Source: Aldehydirespirator sp965220485
GTDB taxonomy: Bacteria; Actinomycetota; Acidimicrobiia; Acidimicrobiales; Aldehydirespiratoraceae
DNA: 64,000 nucleotides
Reading direction: 5' to 3'
Assembly (NCBI GenBank): GCA_965220485.1
Contig: OZ244832.1
Coordinates: 3,596,001 to 3,660,000 of the forward strand
Numbering within the stretch: position 1 is the first letter of the stretch; each line of letters starts with the position of its first letter. This document shows positions 18,876 to 26,310 of this stretch, one piece after another. The notes under the pieces are model-generated. The model had not been told where the DNA came from. It did not search any database and saw nothing but the letters and a program-made list of their open reading frames with translations. Position numbers and translations under genes: made by a program.

Positions 18876-19230
18876 TGTCCCATACCCCTGACGTTCTGAA
18901 ATGTTATGCAGCGGCGCGGACCGGCCTCATGGAATGCGGCAAAGGACGTTTTGCGTATCACCATGCCGCCCTCGGCCGTTCCCAAGCCCGGCGGACAAGG
19001 TGAATCCTCCGGTTCCGCCCTTGCATGTTCAGGCAGGTGCTCCGGGTGAGGGAGCGAGGCGGTCCGAAGAAGGGTATCGGAAGGAACTGAGGGACTACAC
19101 GGGTGACGGAATTCGTCGGGGGGGGGGGGGGGGTAGTAGAGGGGTTGCGCTCGTAGAGGGGCGTGCCCACTGCGGCGGATACCGCCTGTGCGCTCGCCGA
19201 CGCTGTTGCAACTTGCATCCTATTCGGAAA
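18876..19230. other. Non-coding interval upstream of the giant gene
   Basis: No convincing gene is visible here. Short GC-rich frames on both strands have no family features. The interval probably holds the promoter of the minus-strand giant gene. The only conspicuous element is the G16 tract listed separately. Confidence 0.5.
19118..19133 (+). repeat. Poly-G tract (G16)
   Basis: Sixteen consecutive G residues lie in non-coding DNA about 240 bases upstream of the giant exported gene, so a length change could alter promoter spacing. A homopolymer assembly error is possible. A second tract (G15) lies at 37911. Confidence 0.9.
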
Positions 19231-19268
19231 GCAAAAAACAATACCACCTCCCCGATCAAGTGGTATTG
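19231..19268 (-). terminator. Rho-independent terminator (minus strand)
   Basis: CAATACCAC (19239-19247) and GTGGTATTG (19260-19268) form a perfect 9-bp stem with a 12-base loop. On the minus strand the stem is followed by TTTTTTGC. This is a textbook terminator for transcription coming from the tRNA-Lys side. Confidence 0.75.
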
Positions 19269-19296
19269 AATACAATACCGCGCAATTCAAGGGTTG

Positions 19297-19379
19297 GCAA
19301 CCTCCAGCCAACCGCCAAGGACGAACGGGACCGCCTGTCGCGCCGCTCCGCACGACAGAAGGGACGGAGGAGCGGCGCG
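19297..19379. other. Cluster of perfect inverted repeats, possible structured RNA
   Basis: GGTTGGC/GCCAACC (19297-19318) and an 11-bp CGCGCCGCTCC/GGAGCGGCGCG pair (19339-19349 with 19369-19379) lie between the tRNA and the terminator at 19231. On the minus strand they would be part of the tRNA trailer or a separate small RNA of roughly 250 bases. No known RNA family is recognised. Confidence 0.4.
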
Positions 19380-19472
19380 CGGAGGTTGCTCCGCCCGCTA
19401 CTGGCGGACTTCACCTAACGGGTAAGCCCAGCGCCTGTTTACAGCGCCAGACTGAATCTCAGGGTGAAGGTT

Positions 19473-19487
19473 CTTGATTTTATCAAG
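19473..19487 (-). terminator. Short hairpin directly after tRNA-Lys
   Basis: CTTGAT/ATCAAG with a 3-base loop ends three bases from the encoded CCA end of the tRNA. It may serve 3' processing or weak termination; there is no T run. Confidence 0.4.
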
Positions 19488-19489
19488 TC

Positions 19490-19565
19490 TGGTGGGCCGC
19501 CCGGGGCTCGAACCCGGCACCTTGAGATTAAAAGTCTCCTGCTCTACCCGATGAGCTAGCGGCCC
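19490..19565 (-). tRNA. tRNA-Lys (anticodon TTT)
   Basis: The minus strand folds as a complete 76-base tRNA: acceptor GGGCCGC/GCGGCCC, D arm GCTC/GAGC, anticodon loop CTTTTAA with anticodon TTT, T arm CCGGG-TTCGAGC-CCCGG and an encoded CCA end. The first pair of the anticodon stem is a G/A mismatch, otherwise stems are intact. It decodes AAA and AAG lysine codons. Confidence 0.96.
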
Positions 19566-19647
19566 GCTCCCATTGTGGCAGCGGACCCGACCGACAGGGC
19601 GCGCGAACTGGTCAGCGCCTCGCGGTGAAGTCGCTTGGTGCCGTGTC

Positions 19648-20019
19648 TCAGACTGGGTCGCCGGTGTAGCGGTGGGCTTGGAGGTCGCTGAGGTTCGCCC
19701 ACTCCAGGGTGCGGGCGTGGGTCGCCTCCAGCACGACCTGGGGCGCGGCACCGGCTGCGAACGCCTCCGTCCAGCGCGGCGCGCACAGGCACCAGTGATC
19801 GCCGGGTGCAAGCCCGTCGAAGCCGATCGCGGCCTGCGGGGTCGAGAGGTCGTTTCCCGCGGCCTTGGAGAACTCGAGAAACTCGGCGGTCATGACCACG
19901 CACACCGTGTGGACCCCATAGTCGCCCGAGTCGGTGTTGCAGCAGCCGTCCCGGAACCAGCCGGTGACCGGGTCGTAGGAGCAGGGCTGCAGTTCGTCTC
20001 CGAGCACGTTGCGGGCCAC
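19648..20019 (-). CDS. DUF2237 family protein
   Basis: A 123-residue cytoplasmic protein with the well conserved DUF2237 pattern: NVLGDELQPCSYDPVTGWFR, DGCCNT, GVHTVCVVMTAEFLEFS, GNDLSTP and PGDHWCLCAPRW. Several cysteines are conserved, but the biochemical role of the family is not established. It starts at GTG 20019 and lies alone just upstream of tRNA-Lys in the same direction. Confidence 0.92.
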   Translation of the reverse strand: MARNVLGDELQPCSYDPVTGWFRDGCCNTDSGDYGVHTVCVVMTAEFLEFSKAAGNDLSTPQAAIGFDGLAPGDHWCLCAPRWTEAFAAGAAPQVVLEATHARTLEWANLSDLQAHRYTGDPV

Positions 20020-20071
20020 GGCGCTCAGTCTCTCAGATTGCGCCGGTTCGCGCGGCGGTTACTCTCAGAGC

Positions 20072-20308
20072 ATGGCCGAACCGAGCGAGCAGACGAGAGA
20101 CCATCTGTCTCAGGAGGGTGAGGCAGCCGGTCGAGCGGCCCCGCTCGACGGCATCGAGCAGGACCTGGACACCGTCGACGCGGCCCTCTCCGCGCTCGAT
20201 GCCGATGATCTCGAGGGAGCCGAGGCGCTAGCGGCCGAACTCGAAGCGCCCCGTGCTGGAGCCCCCGACGGCCGTGAGCAAGGCGCCGCGGGCTACACGG
20301 CCTCGTAG
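20072..20308 (+). CDS. Small acidic protein
   Basis: A 78-residue, strongly acidic frame from ATG 20072 with a helical core (LDGIEQDLDTVDAALSALDA). The core resembles the helical N-terminal part of DksA/TraR-like small proteins, but the zinc-finger part is absent. Its last 16 bases overlap the end of the convergent HigA-like gene. Function unknown. Confidence 0.45.
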   Translation: MAEPSEQTRDHLSQEGEAAGRAAPLDGIEQDLDTVDAALSALDADDLEGAEALAAELEAPRAGAPDGREQGAAGYTAS

Positions 20309-20634
20309 CCAGCGTGAGCGGGAACGGCCTTCACTTCGAGCTGGACGCCCTCGTGCTGCTGAATGCGACTGATGACTTCGAACAGGTTGCGGGCGTGGGG
20401 ATTGCCAGCCGGTCCGAACATGCGCATGAGACTCTTGGGCGGCTTGTTCGTCAGGGAGCCAAGCTCCTCGAATCCGATGGTGGCGTTGATGTAGTCGCGC
20501 AGCACGATCTTGCCCGTATCTACGTCCCCGGCAAGCAGGCACTCGACGCCCTCTTTCAGCAATCCTTCTCGAAAGTCCGGGTCGCGCTGAGCGCGGGCCT
20601 GCACGGTCTCCTTGAAGTCACGGGTGAGCGCCAT
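20293..20634 (-). CDS. HigA-like antitoxin / HTH regulator without visible toxin
   Basis: A 113-residue protein of the type often annotated as addiction-module antidote: MALTRDFKETVQARAQRDPD at the start, VLRDYINATIGFEELGSLTN, then KPPKSLMRMFGPAGNPHARN, the recognition-helix part of an XRE-like HTH. Such genes usually follow a RelE/HigB toxin gene. Here the 135 bases upstream contain only a short frame ending NLAYELWQEYERRKQ without a start, not a toxin. It may be an orphan or a toxin-less regulator. Confidence 0.75.
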   Translation of the reverse strand: MALTRDFKETVQARAQRDPDFREGLLKEGVECLLAGDVDTGKIVLRDYINATIGFEELGSLTNKPPKSLMRMFGPAGNPHARNLFEVISRIQQHEGVQLEVKAVPAHAGYEAV

Positions 20635-20775
20635 GTTTCATGCCTCCGGCTGTTTGCGACGTTCGTACTCTTGCCAAAGCTCGTATGCGAGGTTGGGGGC
20701 AGCCACAACCGGCAGCGGCGAGGAACGCGCCGGGGGCGACCCTGCCTCGTAGCTCCTAGCTTCCCCCCGGCGATG

Positions 20776-21342
20776 TCAACTGGCGAGGGCCTCTTCCGAC
20801 GCTTGCGCGGTGGTGCCGATGTCGCTAAGGGCCAGCAGGTACCCTTCGGCCCTGTCCGTGTTGGGGTTGCGGTTGACGAGCGCTTGGAACTCAGGCGAGT
20901 GGTCGGGTATGACCAGATGCGCCAGTTCGTGGATGATCACGTGGTCGAGCACCCATGGGGGAGCACCGGCCAGCCGGCTCGATATGCGGATCTCGCCGCT
21001 GTCGGTCGAGCACGAGCCCCAGCGGAAGTTCTGCCGGGACGACCACTGGATTGAGCGCGGCTCGGGGAGGCCGAAGCGGGCCGCGAGCTCTCGGGCTCGG
21101 GGCTCCAGGGGCAGGAGGCCGCAGCGACGCTTCTCTTCGAAGCGGGCCAAGACCTTGTTCACCAGGGCCTGCTCCTCGTCTTTCGTCGTCCACGCCGGGA
21201 CCCGCACGACCAGGACGCCGTCCAGCATCCGTGCCGACACGGTCTTCTTTCGCTTGGGGCTGCGTATCACCCGGACAGGCGGAAGGCTCAGGGGTGCGGG
21301 CGGCCCCGGCGCGCCGGGAGGTGGTGTGCCGGTGGTGCTCAT
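20776..21342 (-). CDS. YgjP-like (DUF45) zinc metallopeptidase
   Basis: A 188-residue protein with the YgjP/SprT-like zinc site HELAH (in VIIHELAHLVIPDHSPEF) plus the downstream His-Ser-Pro-Glu-Phe segment that supplies the third ligand. The preceding WSSRQNFRWGSCS is also typical of this family. The ATG at 21342 overlaps the histidine phosphatase stop by four bases (ATGA), so the pair is translationally coupled. Substrates of this family are not known. Confidence 0.9.
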   Translation of the reverse strand: MSTTGTPPPGAPGPPAPLSLPPVRVIRSPKRKKTVSARMLDGVLVVRVPAWTTKDEEQALVNKVLARFEEKRRCGLLPLEPRARELAARFGLPEPRSIQWSSRQNFRWGSCSTDSGEIRISSRLAGAPPWVLDHVIIHELAHLVIPDHSPEFQALVNRNPNTDRAEGYLLALSDIGTTAQASEEALAS

Positions 21343-21941
21343 CGTCGCTCCGTCGTTGCAGCGGGCCTGAGGCACGCACCGTCGCCGGTGAGCGCGATTC
21401 GCTCCTCCAAGCGCACCTCGCCCGACTGCACCAGGATCCGGCGACCACCGAGGTTGCCGATGCGCTCGAAGACGCAACCGAAATATCTTTCAAGTGTATA
21501 GATAACACCGGCATGTGACACCGCGAGCACGTCGCCGGACGAGACCCGGGCCGCGGTGCGGTGCACGGCGGCGAACACTCGCTCGAGCAGCGACTCGTCG
21601 CTCTCCCAGCCGGGCGGATGGTCGCCGGCGGCCAGGGCGCCGGGGTAGTCGCACTCGATCTGGTCGGTGGTGAGTCCCTGCCACAGGCCGATGTTGCGCT
21701 CGCGCCATCCCGGATCGACGATCACCGGCCCGGCGTTGAGCGTCTCGGCGATGATCTCGGCGGTTCGGTGGGCCCGGTCGAGGTCGCTGGACACGACGCA
21801 GCCGATGCCGTCCATCGTGGCCGCCGCGGCCCTCGCCTGGGCCGCGCCGGCCACCGACAGGGGAGGGTCGGCGTGACCCTGCCGGCGCCCGTCGAGGTTC
21901 CAGACGGACTCGGCGTGGCGGACGACGAGAAGACTGACCAT
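21339..21941 (-). CDS. Histidine phosphatase (phosphoglycerate mutase-like) protein
   Basis: A 200-residue protein with the phospho-His motif LLVVRHAESVWN at the N terminus, DPPLSVAGAAQA, SSDLDRAHRTAEII, WRERNIGLWQG and the second catalytic His in VLAVSHAGVI. It is a phosphatase or mutase of the broad family; the substrate cannot be told. It is divergent from moaD, with 72 bases between the starts, and coupled to the metallopeptidase behind it. Confidence 0.9.
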   Translation of the reverse strand: MVSLLVVRHAESVWNLDGRRQGHADPPLSVAGAAQARAAAATMDGIGCVVSSDLDRAHRTAEIIAETLNAGPVIVDPGWRERNIGLWQGLTTDQIECDYPGALAAGDHPPGWESDESLLERVFAAVHRTAARVSSGDVLAVSHAGVIYTLERYFGCVFERIGNLGGRRILVQSGEVRLEERIALTGDGACLRPAATTERR

Positions 21942-22013
21942 GATCGCGGGCGACCGTAACCGGGCGGCGACCGGTGGCCGCGGATGCTGCCCAGCGACGG
22001 CTACCATGTCGCC

Positions 22014-22250
22014 GTGGCGCATCTGCGGCTGTTCGCATCGGCCCGCGAGGCGGCCGGAACCGGTCGTGACACCGTGCCCGGCGCCACGGTGAGAGAGGTC
22101 CTGGAGGCCGCGTGCGGTCGCTACGGTCATGACTTCGCCGGACTGCTCGAGACCTGTCAGGTGTGGCGCAACGGCGAGCCGACCGCACCCAACGCGGCGG
22201 TGGGCGACGACGACGAGATCGCGGTGCTGCCACCCGTCTCGGGCGGCTGA
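22014..22250 (+). CDS. moaD: MoaD/ThiS-like sulfur carrier protein
   Basis: A ubiquitin-fold sulfur carrier ending in the required Gly-Gly (VLPPVSGG), which is adenylated and converted to a thiocarboxylate for molybdopterin synthesis. Other family features are LRLFASAREAAGTGRDTV and DDDEIAVLPP. GTG 22014 gives the usual 78 residues; an in-frame ATG at 21984 would add ten. No other molybdopterin gene is near. Confidence 0.85.
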   Translation: MAHLRLFASAREAAGTGRDTVPGATVREVLEAACGRYGHDFAGLLETCQVWRNGEPTAPNAAVGDDDEIAVLPPVSGG

Positions 22251-22251
22251 C

Positions 22252-22315
22252 AGAGGCCGAGCTTGCGAGGCCGTGGCCCGAGCGGCCCGTGAGCGCAGCC
22301 AACAAGAGCGGGAAA
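22252..22315 (+). repeat. Dispersed gene-end repeat, copy 2
   Basis: It begins directly after the moaD stop and contains GCCCGAGCGGCCCGTGAGCG and AACAAGAGCGGG, the same core as the copies at 9824, 24305 and 36115. Confidence 0.8.
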
Positions 22316-22347
22316 CCAGAGGCCGACGACGCCCGTCTTGGCGTGAG

Positions 22348-22436
22348 GGGTATCCTCCACGGTTCGTGAGTCGCGTCGCCGTTCTGTCGCTTCACACTTC
22401 TCCGCTGGTGGTGCCGGGCCACCGCGGCGCGGGCGG
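22348..22436 (+). repeat. 89-bp direct repeat of the mshA start region
   Basis: This block is identical to 24384-24472 at 88 of 89 positions by eye. It includes the last bases before the mshA start and the first 23 codons of mshA. Together with the 67-bp pair 21323-21389 / 24208-24274 it frames the 22.5-24.2 kb insertion. Confidence 0.9.
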
Positions 22437-22533
22437 CGCGGCCGGTTGTTCGGGCGATCACCCCGACCCGCCTCCTGCGGGCGAGCCCGGGGATGGTTCT
22501 GAGGAGCAGCCGCCGCCGACGAGCACCAAGTAG
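22366..22533 (+). pseudogene. Truncated 5' fragment of mshA
   Basis: From GTG 22366 the frame copies the N terminus of the MshA-like protein at 24402 (VSRVAVLSLHTSPLVVPGHR) and then runs into unrelated Pro/Gly-rich sequence ending at a TAG after 55 codons. The GGMNVYV motif is lost. It is a non-functional duplicate of the 5' end. Confidence 0.85.
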
Positions 22534-22546
22534 TTGGGAGCCGACA

Positions 22547-23941
22547 ATGCGCAAGCGATCCTTGAAGAGTCTGTGGGGGCTGTGTTGGGCGGTGGCGATT
22601 CTGTTGGGGGCGGGGTGCGCCGCGTCTGAGCCCGGCAGCTCCGCTCCGGCCCTCCAGGAGCCGGGGTCCGGGCAGCAAGAGCCGCCGTCGGGGGCGCCGG
22701 AGGCCTCTTCTGGGACTGCGGAGGCCTCTTCTGGGGCTGAGGGGCCCTTGTCTGGGGAGTCGGAGCCGTTTGCGGTGGTGCAGGCGTCTGGCTATGCGGC
22801 TGGTCTGTTGGGTAAGGCCGGGCGTGGGATCGCATATGACTATCAGCCGTTGGAGGGCGCAGGCGAGGCGGTCGGGGCCATGGAGCTGATCGTGGCGGGC
22901 TATCTGGTGGAGATCGCGCCGGGTGTGGTGTGGGCCGACACGCGTGTGCACGAGCCGTGGAATCAGGTTCAGATCGAGGCGATGCTTCGGTTCATCAACG
23001 AGCGCGAGGCGAAGCTCAGGAACTCGGGCAGGCTGAGCCCCGAGTCGATAGCTACGTTCGAGCGTGATCGGCGTCGGGCGTTGGAGAACGCTGTGCCTGA
23101 GCCCGACGACCGGGTCCATGCGGCTTATCGGATCAGGGTGACGGAGGTGCTGTCGGGCGACTTCGAGGTGGGCGAGGTGCTCGATGTGCAGGTGCCTTTG
23201 GGGGTGTTCACATCGCTGGAGGAGCAGCAGGCGGCGCTGGCGGGCACGCCGCGGGCGGTGGTGGGCGGCTTCTGGTCGGCCAAGACGTGGTACAGCACCT
23301 TGCAGTTGCAGACCGCTGACCGGGTGCCGCTGAGCGGGGAGGTGTTCTATCCGTGGATCGAGCTGTTCTGGCTCGATGAGTCGGTGTGGGACATCGACGA
23401 CTTGGCGCCCGAGGGCGATGCGGGCCCGACCGGCTCCACCGACGACGGTGCTACTGGCGGGGAGCCCCCCGGCGGGCTGATTCCCGAGGACGACGCGCCG
23501 ACCCATGCGGTGGTGAGCGAGGAGGTGCCCGTCGAGCGGCCCGCGGGGCGGCCCGAGGCGCTGTATCTCGGCGGACTGCACGACCTGCACCCCGCGTGGG
23601 GCAACATCGGCACCCTCGACGAGCTGGCCGAGGCCATACGCGCCGCAGCCACAGCCGCCACCACGACCACAGCCGCCACCACGACCACAGCCGCCACCAC
23701 GACCACAGCCGCCACCACGACCACAGCCGCCACCACGACCACAGCCACCACGACCACGACCACCGCCGCCACAACCACGACCACCGATCCGCCCGTGCCT
23801 GATGACACGGCTACGGATCCCCCTGAGGACGACACGACCACGGATCCGCCAATGCCGGGTGACACTCCGACGACCACGACGGCGCCGCTTGAGGACGAGA
23901 CGACGACTACTACCACGACTGTGGCACCGGAGGGGGGCTGA
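22547..23941 (+). CDS. Large lipoprotein with Thr-rich repeat tail
   Basis: A 464-residue protein with a lipoprotein signal (KSLWGLCWAVAILLGAGC; lipobox LGAGC) and a good GGGAG ribosome site. After a Ser/Gly/Pro/Glu spacer comes a domain of about 230 residues (from ASGYAAGLLGKAGRGIAYDY to about residue 285) that I cannot place in a family, then a Pro/Asp spacer and a C-terminal Thr-rich tail. The tail includes five 18-bp DNA units (23654-23743) coding AATTTT. It is probably an envelope-spanning anchor protein. It lies in an insertion flanked by duplicated DNA. Confidence 0.75.
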   Translation: MRKRSLKSLWGLCWAVAILLGAGCAASEPGSSAPALQEPGSGQQEPPSGAPEASSGTAEASSGAEGPLSGESEPFAVVQASGYAAGLLGKAGRGIAYDYQPLEGAGEAVGAMELIVAGYLVEIAPGVVWADTRVHEPWNQVQIEAMLRFINEREAKLRNSGRLSPESIATFERDRRRALENAVPEPDDRVHAAYRIRVTEVLSGDFEVGEVLDVQVPLGVFTSLEEQQAALAGTPRAVVGGFWSAKTWYSTLQLQTADRVPLSGEVFYPWIELFWLDESVWDIDDLAPEGDAGPTGSTDDGATGGEPPGGLIPEDDAPTHAVVSEEVPVERPAGRPEALYLGGLHDLHPAWGNIGTLDELAEAIRAAATAATTTTAATTTTAATTTTAATTTTAATTTTATTTTTTAATTTTTDPPVPDDTATDPPEDDTTTDPPMPGDTPTTTTAPLEDETTTTTTTVAPEGG

Positions 23942-23980
23942 GCTTGGGCGTCGGTTCCAGCGACGCGGGATAGGTCTCTT

Positions 23981-24325
23981 GTGTCCGCGGTGTTTGATAG
24001 GGTCGAGGTAGTCCACACCGGCGGCGGCTCACCGCGCGTGTCGAAGCGCCGCCTCTGGTACGACAACGAGCTTGTGGCGGTCGTCGACCACGACAGGGCC
24101 GACGCAGTTGCGGAGGACGTGGTTGTGGTTGAGGCCGCGTTCGAGAGCCGCGAGGCCGAAGCGGCCTATTGGGATGCGGGTTCGGGGAAGGTGCTGCCGC
24201 CTTGCAGGGTGTGCCGGTGGTGCTCATCGTCGCTCCGTCGTTGCAGTGGGCCTGAGGCACGCACCGTCTCCGGTACCGGGATTCCACAGCGCGCTGAGCG
24301 AGAGAGTGGCCCGAGCGGCCCGTGA
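23981..24325 (+). CDS. Hypothetical protein, probably 3'-truncated
   Basis: From GTG 23981 the first 75 or so codons (including RLWYDNELVAVVDHDR and EAEAAYWDAGSG) look protein-like but match no family I know. From base 24208 on, the frame reads through a copy of the phosphatase/peptidase boundary sequence and the dispersed repeat, so the native C terminus has been replaced. A broken gene is likely. Confidence 0.4.
   Translation: MSAVFDRVEVVHTGGGSPRVSKRRLWYDNELVAVVDHDRADAVAEDVVVVEAAFESREAEAAYWDAGSGKVLPPCRVCRWCSSSLRRCSGPEARTVSGTGIPQRAERESGPSGP
24208..24274 (+). repeat. 67-bp copy of the phosphatase/peptidase boundary
   Basis: This block matches 21323-21389 at 65 of 67 positions. In the original place it holds the start of the YgjP-like gene and the end of the histidine phosphatase gene. 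Confidence 0.88.
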
Positions 24326-24362
24326 GCGCAGCGAACATGAGCGGGGGAGAGTGGCCCGAGCC
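24305..24362 (+). repeat. Dispersed gene-end repeat, copy 3
   Basis: Core GCCCGAGCGGCCCGTGAGCG is present, followed by CAGCGAACATGAGCGGGG and a second partial GTGGCCCGAGC. It sits between the two duplicated blocks in the same relative position as copy 2. Confidence 0.75.
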
Positions 24363-24401
24363 CGCCGACGTCCATCGCCGCGCGGGTATCCTCCACGGTT
24401 C

Positions 24402-25616
24402 GTGAGTCGCGTCGCCGTTCTGTCGCTTCACACTTCTCCGCTGGTGGTGCCGGGCCACCGCGACGCGGGCGGGATGAACGTCTACGTGCGCGAGCTCACC
24501 TCCGCGCTGGCCCAGGCCGGCATCGACGCCACCGTGTTTGTCAGGCGTCACGACGGTGCGCCCACCGTCGTTGACGTGGAGCCCGGCTTCAGGGTCGTGC
24601 ACGTGGCGGCCGGTGCGACCGAACTGGCCAAGGAGTCGCTGCCGGCGGTGGTGGAGGAGTTCGCCGACGGTGTGGGAGCATGGCTCCAGTCGCACCCGGC
24701 CGACGTGCTGCACGCCAACTACTGGCTGTCGGGCGTGGCCGGGCACCGCCTGAAGCACGAGCTCGAGCTACCTCTCGTATCCACGTTCCACACGCTGGCC
24801 CGAGTCAAGGCCGACACGGGCCATCCCGAGCCTCAGCGCCGGATCGACGCTGAGGCCGAGGTGATCGCCTGCTCCGACGTGATCACCGCCAACTCCGTGA
24901 CCGAGGTGCACCAACTCGCAGGGCTCTACGGCGCCGACCCCAAGCGCATCGACGTGGTGGCGCCGGGCGTGGACGGGGCCCTGTTCTCGGTGGGGTCTCG
25001 ACGGGGAGCCCGGGCCGCGCTGGGGCTCGGGGACGGACCGGTGCTGCTGTTCGTGGGCCGCATACAACCGTTGAAGGGCCTGGATGTGGCCGTCGACACC
25101 CTGGCGGGGCTGGGCCGTCGCTACGGCGACGCCCAACTCCTGGTGGTGGGCGGGGCATCTGGCCCCGACGGAGAGCGCGAACTGCGTCGTCTCGACGACT
25201 CGGTGCGCCGCTACCGGTTGCAAGGTCGTGTCAGGCTGGTGCCCCCGCAGCCGCACCACCTTCTGTCCACCTACTACCGGGCCGCGGACGTGTGCCTGGT
25301 GCCGAGCCGGTCGGAGTCCTTCGGCCTCGTTGCCTTGGAGGCGGCGGCGTGTGGCGTGCCGGTGGTCGCGGCCGATGTGGGGGGACTGCGGACGTTGGTG
25401 GACCACGGCCGCAACGGCCTCCGCATCTCGGAACGAGATCCGGCCCGCTACACGGCGGCGGTGCGCTCCATCCTCGACGATCCCTCACTGGCCTCGTCTA
25501 TGGCCCGCCGGGGTGCCGAGATGGCCAGCCGGTACTCCTGGACCGCCACGGCGGCACGCCTGCGCAGGATCTTCGAAGATCTCTCGGCCCGTGTCCTGTT
25601 GGACTGCACGGCCTGA
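24402..25616 (+). CDS. mshA: MshA-like glycosyltransferase (mycothiol pathway)
   Basis: A 404-residue GT-B fold glycosyltransferase of family 4. MshA joins GlcNAc to inositol 3-phosphate, the first step to mycothiol, the actinobacterial thiol buffer. Seen motifs: LHTSPLVVPGHRDAGGMNVY near the start, ANYWLSGVAGHRLK, STFHTLARVKA, the sugar-nucleotide segment FVGRIQPLKGLDVA and the acceptor/donor motif SRSESFGLVALEAAACGVPV. Start GTG 24402. The following ybjN-like gene is the same neighbour as in mycobacteria, which supports the assignment; other family-4 donors cannot be fully ruled out. Confidence 0.88.
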   Translation: MSRVAVLSLHTSPLVVPGHRDAGGMNVYVRELTSALAQAGIDATVFVRRHDGAPTVVDVEPGFRVVHVAAGATELAKESLPAVVEEFADGVGAWLQSHPADVLHANYWLSGVAGHRLKHELELPLVSTFHTLARVKADTGHPEPQRRIDAEAEVIACSDVITANSVTEVHQLAGLYGADPKRIDVVAPGVDGALFSVGSRRGARAALGLGDGPVLLFVGRIQPLKGLDVAVDTLAGLGRRYGDAQLLVVGGASGPDGERELRRLDDSVRRYRLQGRVRLVPPQPHHLLSTYYRAADVCLVPSRSESFGLVALEAAACGVPVVAADVGGLRTLVDHGRNGLRISERDPARYTAAVRSILDDPSLASSMARRGAEMASRYSWTATAARLRRIFEDLSARVLLDCTA

Positions 25617-25622
25617 GCGGCG

Positions 25623-26177
25623 ATGCCCGGAACAGATTCTCCGGCCCCGGGTGGCCCCGATCCCATGACCGGTGAGCCGATGGCCCTCAATCCCATGGCT
25701 GGAGATCCCATGACCGACACGCCGCCCGCGTCGGATGCTGAACTCGATGCTCTGGGGCGCCACGTCGATGCGTGGCTGGCGGCCGCGGCCGCAGCGAATC
25801 CGGCCATCGCGGCGGTGGAACGCGGCCCGGAGGCAGAGCGACGGTGGTACGTGCGAATCTGCGGCGACGAGAAGGACGTATGGACGATCTGGTTCACTCT
25901 CGGCCAGCGCACGCTGCATTACGAGACCTACCTGGTGCCGGCACCCGAGGAGAACCACGCCCGGTTCTACGAGCAACTGCTGCGCCGCAATCGGCGCCTG
26001 ACTGGTCTGAAGCTGGAGATCGGGCCGGAGGACGCGGTGTTCCTGTCGGGCTCCACGCCGGTCTCGCAGGTGACCGCGGGCGTGCTGGACACGATTCTCG
26101 GATCGATGTATGCGGCTACCGAATTGATTTTCCGTCCTGCCATGCGCATCGGCTATGCGTCGAAATTTCGCGGTTGA
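25623..26177 (+). CDS. YbjN domain protein
   Basis: A protein with the YbjN fold: WYVRICGDEKDVWTIWFTLG, TLHYETYLVPAP, HARFYEQLLRRN and ILGSMYAATELIF. It lies 6 bases after mshA, as in mycobacteria, so it probably belongs with mycothiol or redox functions, although the family's role is unclear. Up to three starts are possible: ATG 25623, 25665 or 25710. The sequence ATCCCATGACCG occurs twice (around 25660 and 25706), showing that the start region itself was duplicated in frame; ATG 25710 may be the original start. Confidence 0.85.
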   Translation: MPGTDSPAPGGPDPMTGEPMALNPMAGDPMTDTPPASDAELDALGRHVDAWLAAAAAANPAIAAVERGPEAERRWYVRICGDEKDVWTIWFTLGQRTLHYETYLVPAPEENHARFYEQLLRRNRRLTGLKLEIGPEDAVFLSGSTPVSQVTAGVLDTILGSMYAATELIFRPAMRIGYASKFRG

Positions 26178-26198
26178 AACTCGTACTACAGGGGTATA

Positions 26199-26228
26199 TT
26201 GACGCAGCACAGTTGCGACATCATTAAT
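26199..26228 (+). promoter_or_regulatory. Candidate promoter of the respiratory operon
   Basis: TTGACG (26199-26204) and ATTAAT (26223-26228) are spaced 18 bases apart in an AT-rich patch that stands out from the GC-rich surroundings. Transcription would start near 26235 and run through the long hairpin at 26249 into the gene at 26483. TTGAAA/TATATT at 26174-26200 is an overlapping alternative with a short spacer. Confidence 0.4.
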
Positions 26229-26248
26229 TTTCGACTACTATGGATACT

Positions 26249-26310
26249 GCCCCGGTGGAGAGAGGGCAACCGTTCGGGGAAGGTGGGGATCGCCCTCTCT
26301 CCACCGGGGC
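26249..26310. other. Perfect 19-bp inverted repeat (long hairpin)
   Basis: GCCCCGGTGGAGAGAGGGC (26249-26267) pairs perfectly with 26292-26310 across a 24-base loop. It lies in the 305-base gap between ybjN and the respiratory operon. It may be a bidirectional terminator of mshA-ybjN or a structured leader of the next operon; no T run follows. Confidence 0.7.

Noticed and set aside
19231..19487. tmRNA, RNase P RNA or SRP RNA
   Set aside because: None of the conserved cores of these RNAs is present in the hairpin cluster.
20641..20775. RelE-like toxin gene upstream of the HigA-like gene
   Set aside because: The only open frame there lacks a start codon and has no RelE features.
22157..24016. 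A 619-codon minus-strand frame covering moaD to the lipoprotein
   Set aside because: It crosses two real genes with good starts and motifs and is Arg/Pro/Gly-rich low-complexity sequence.
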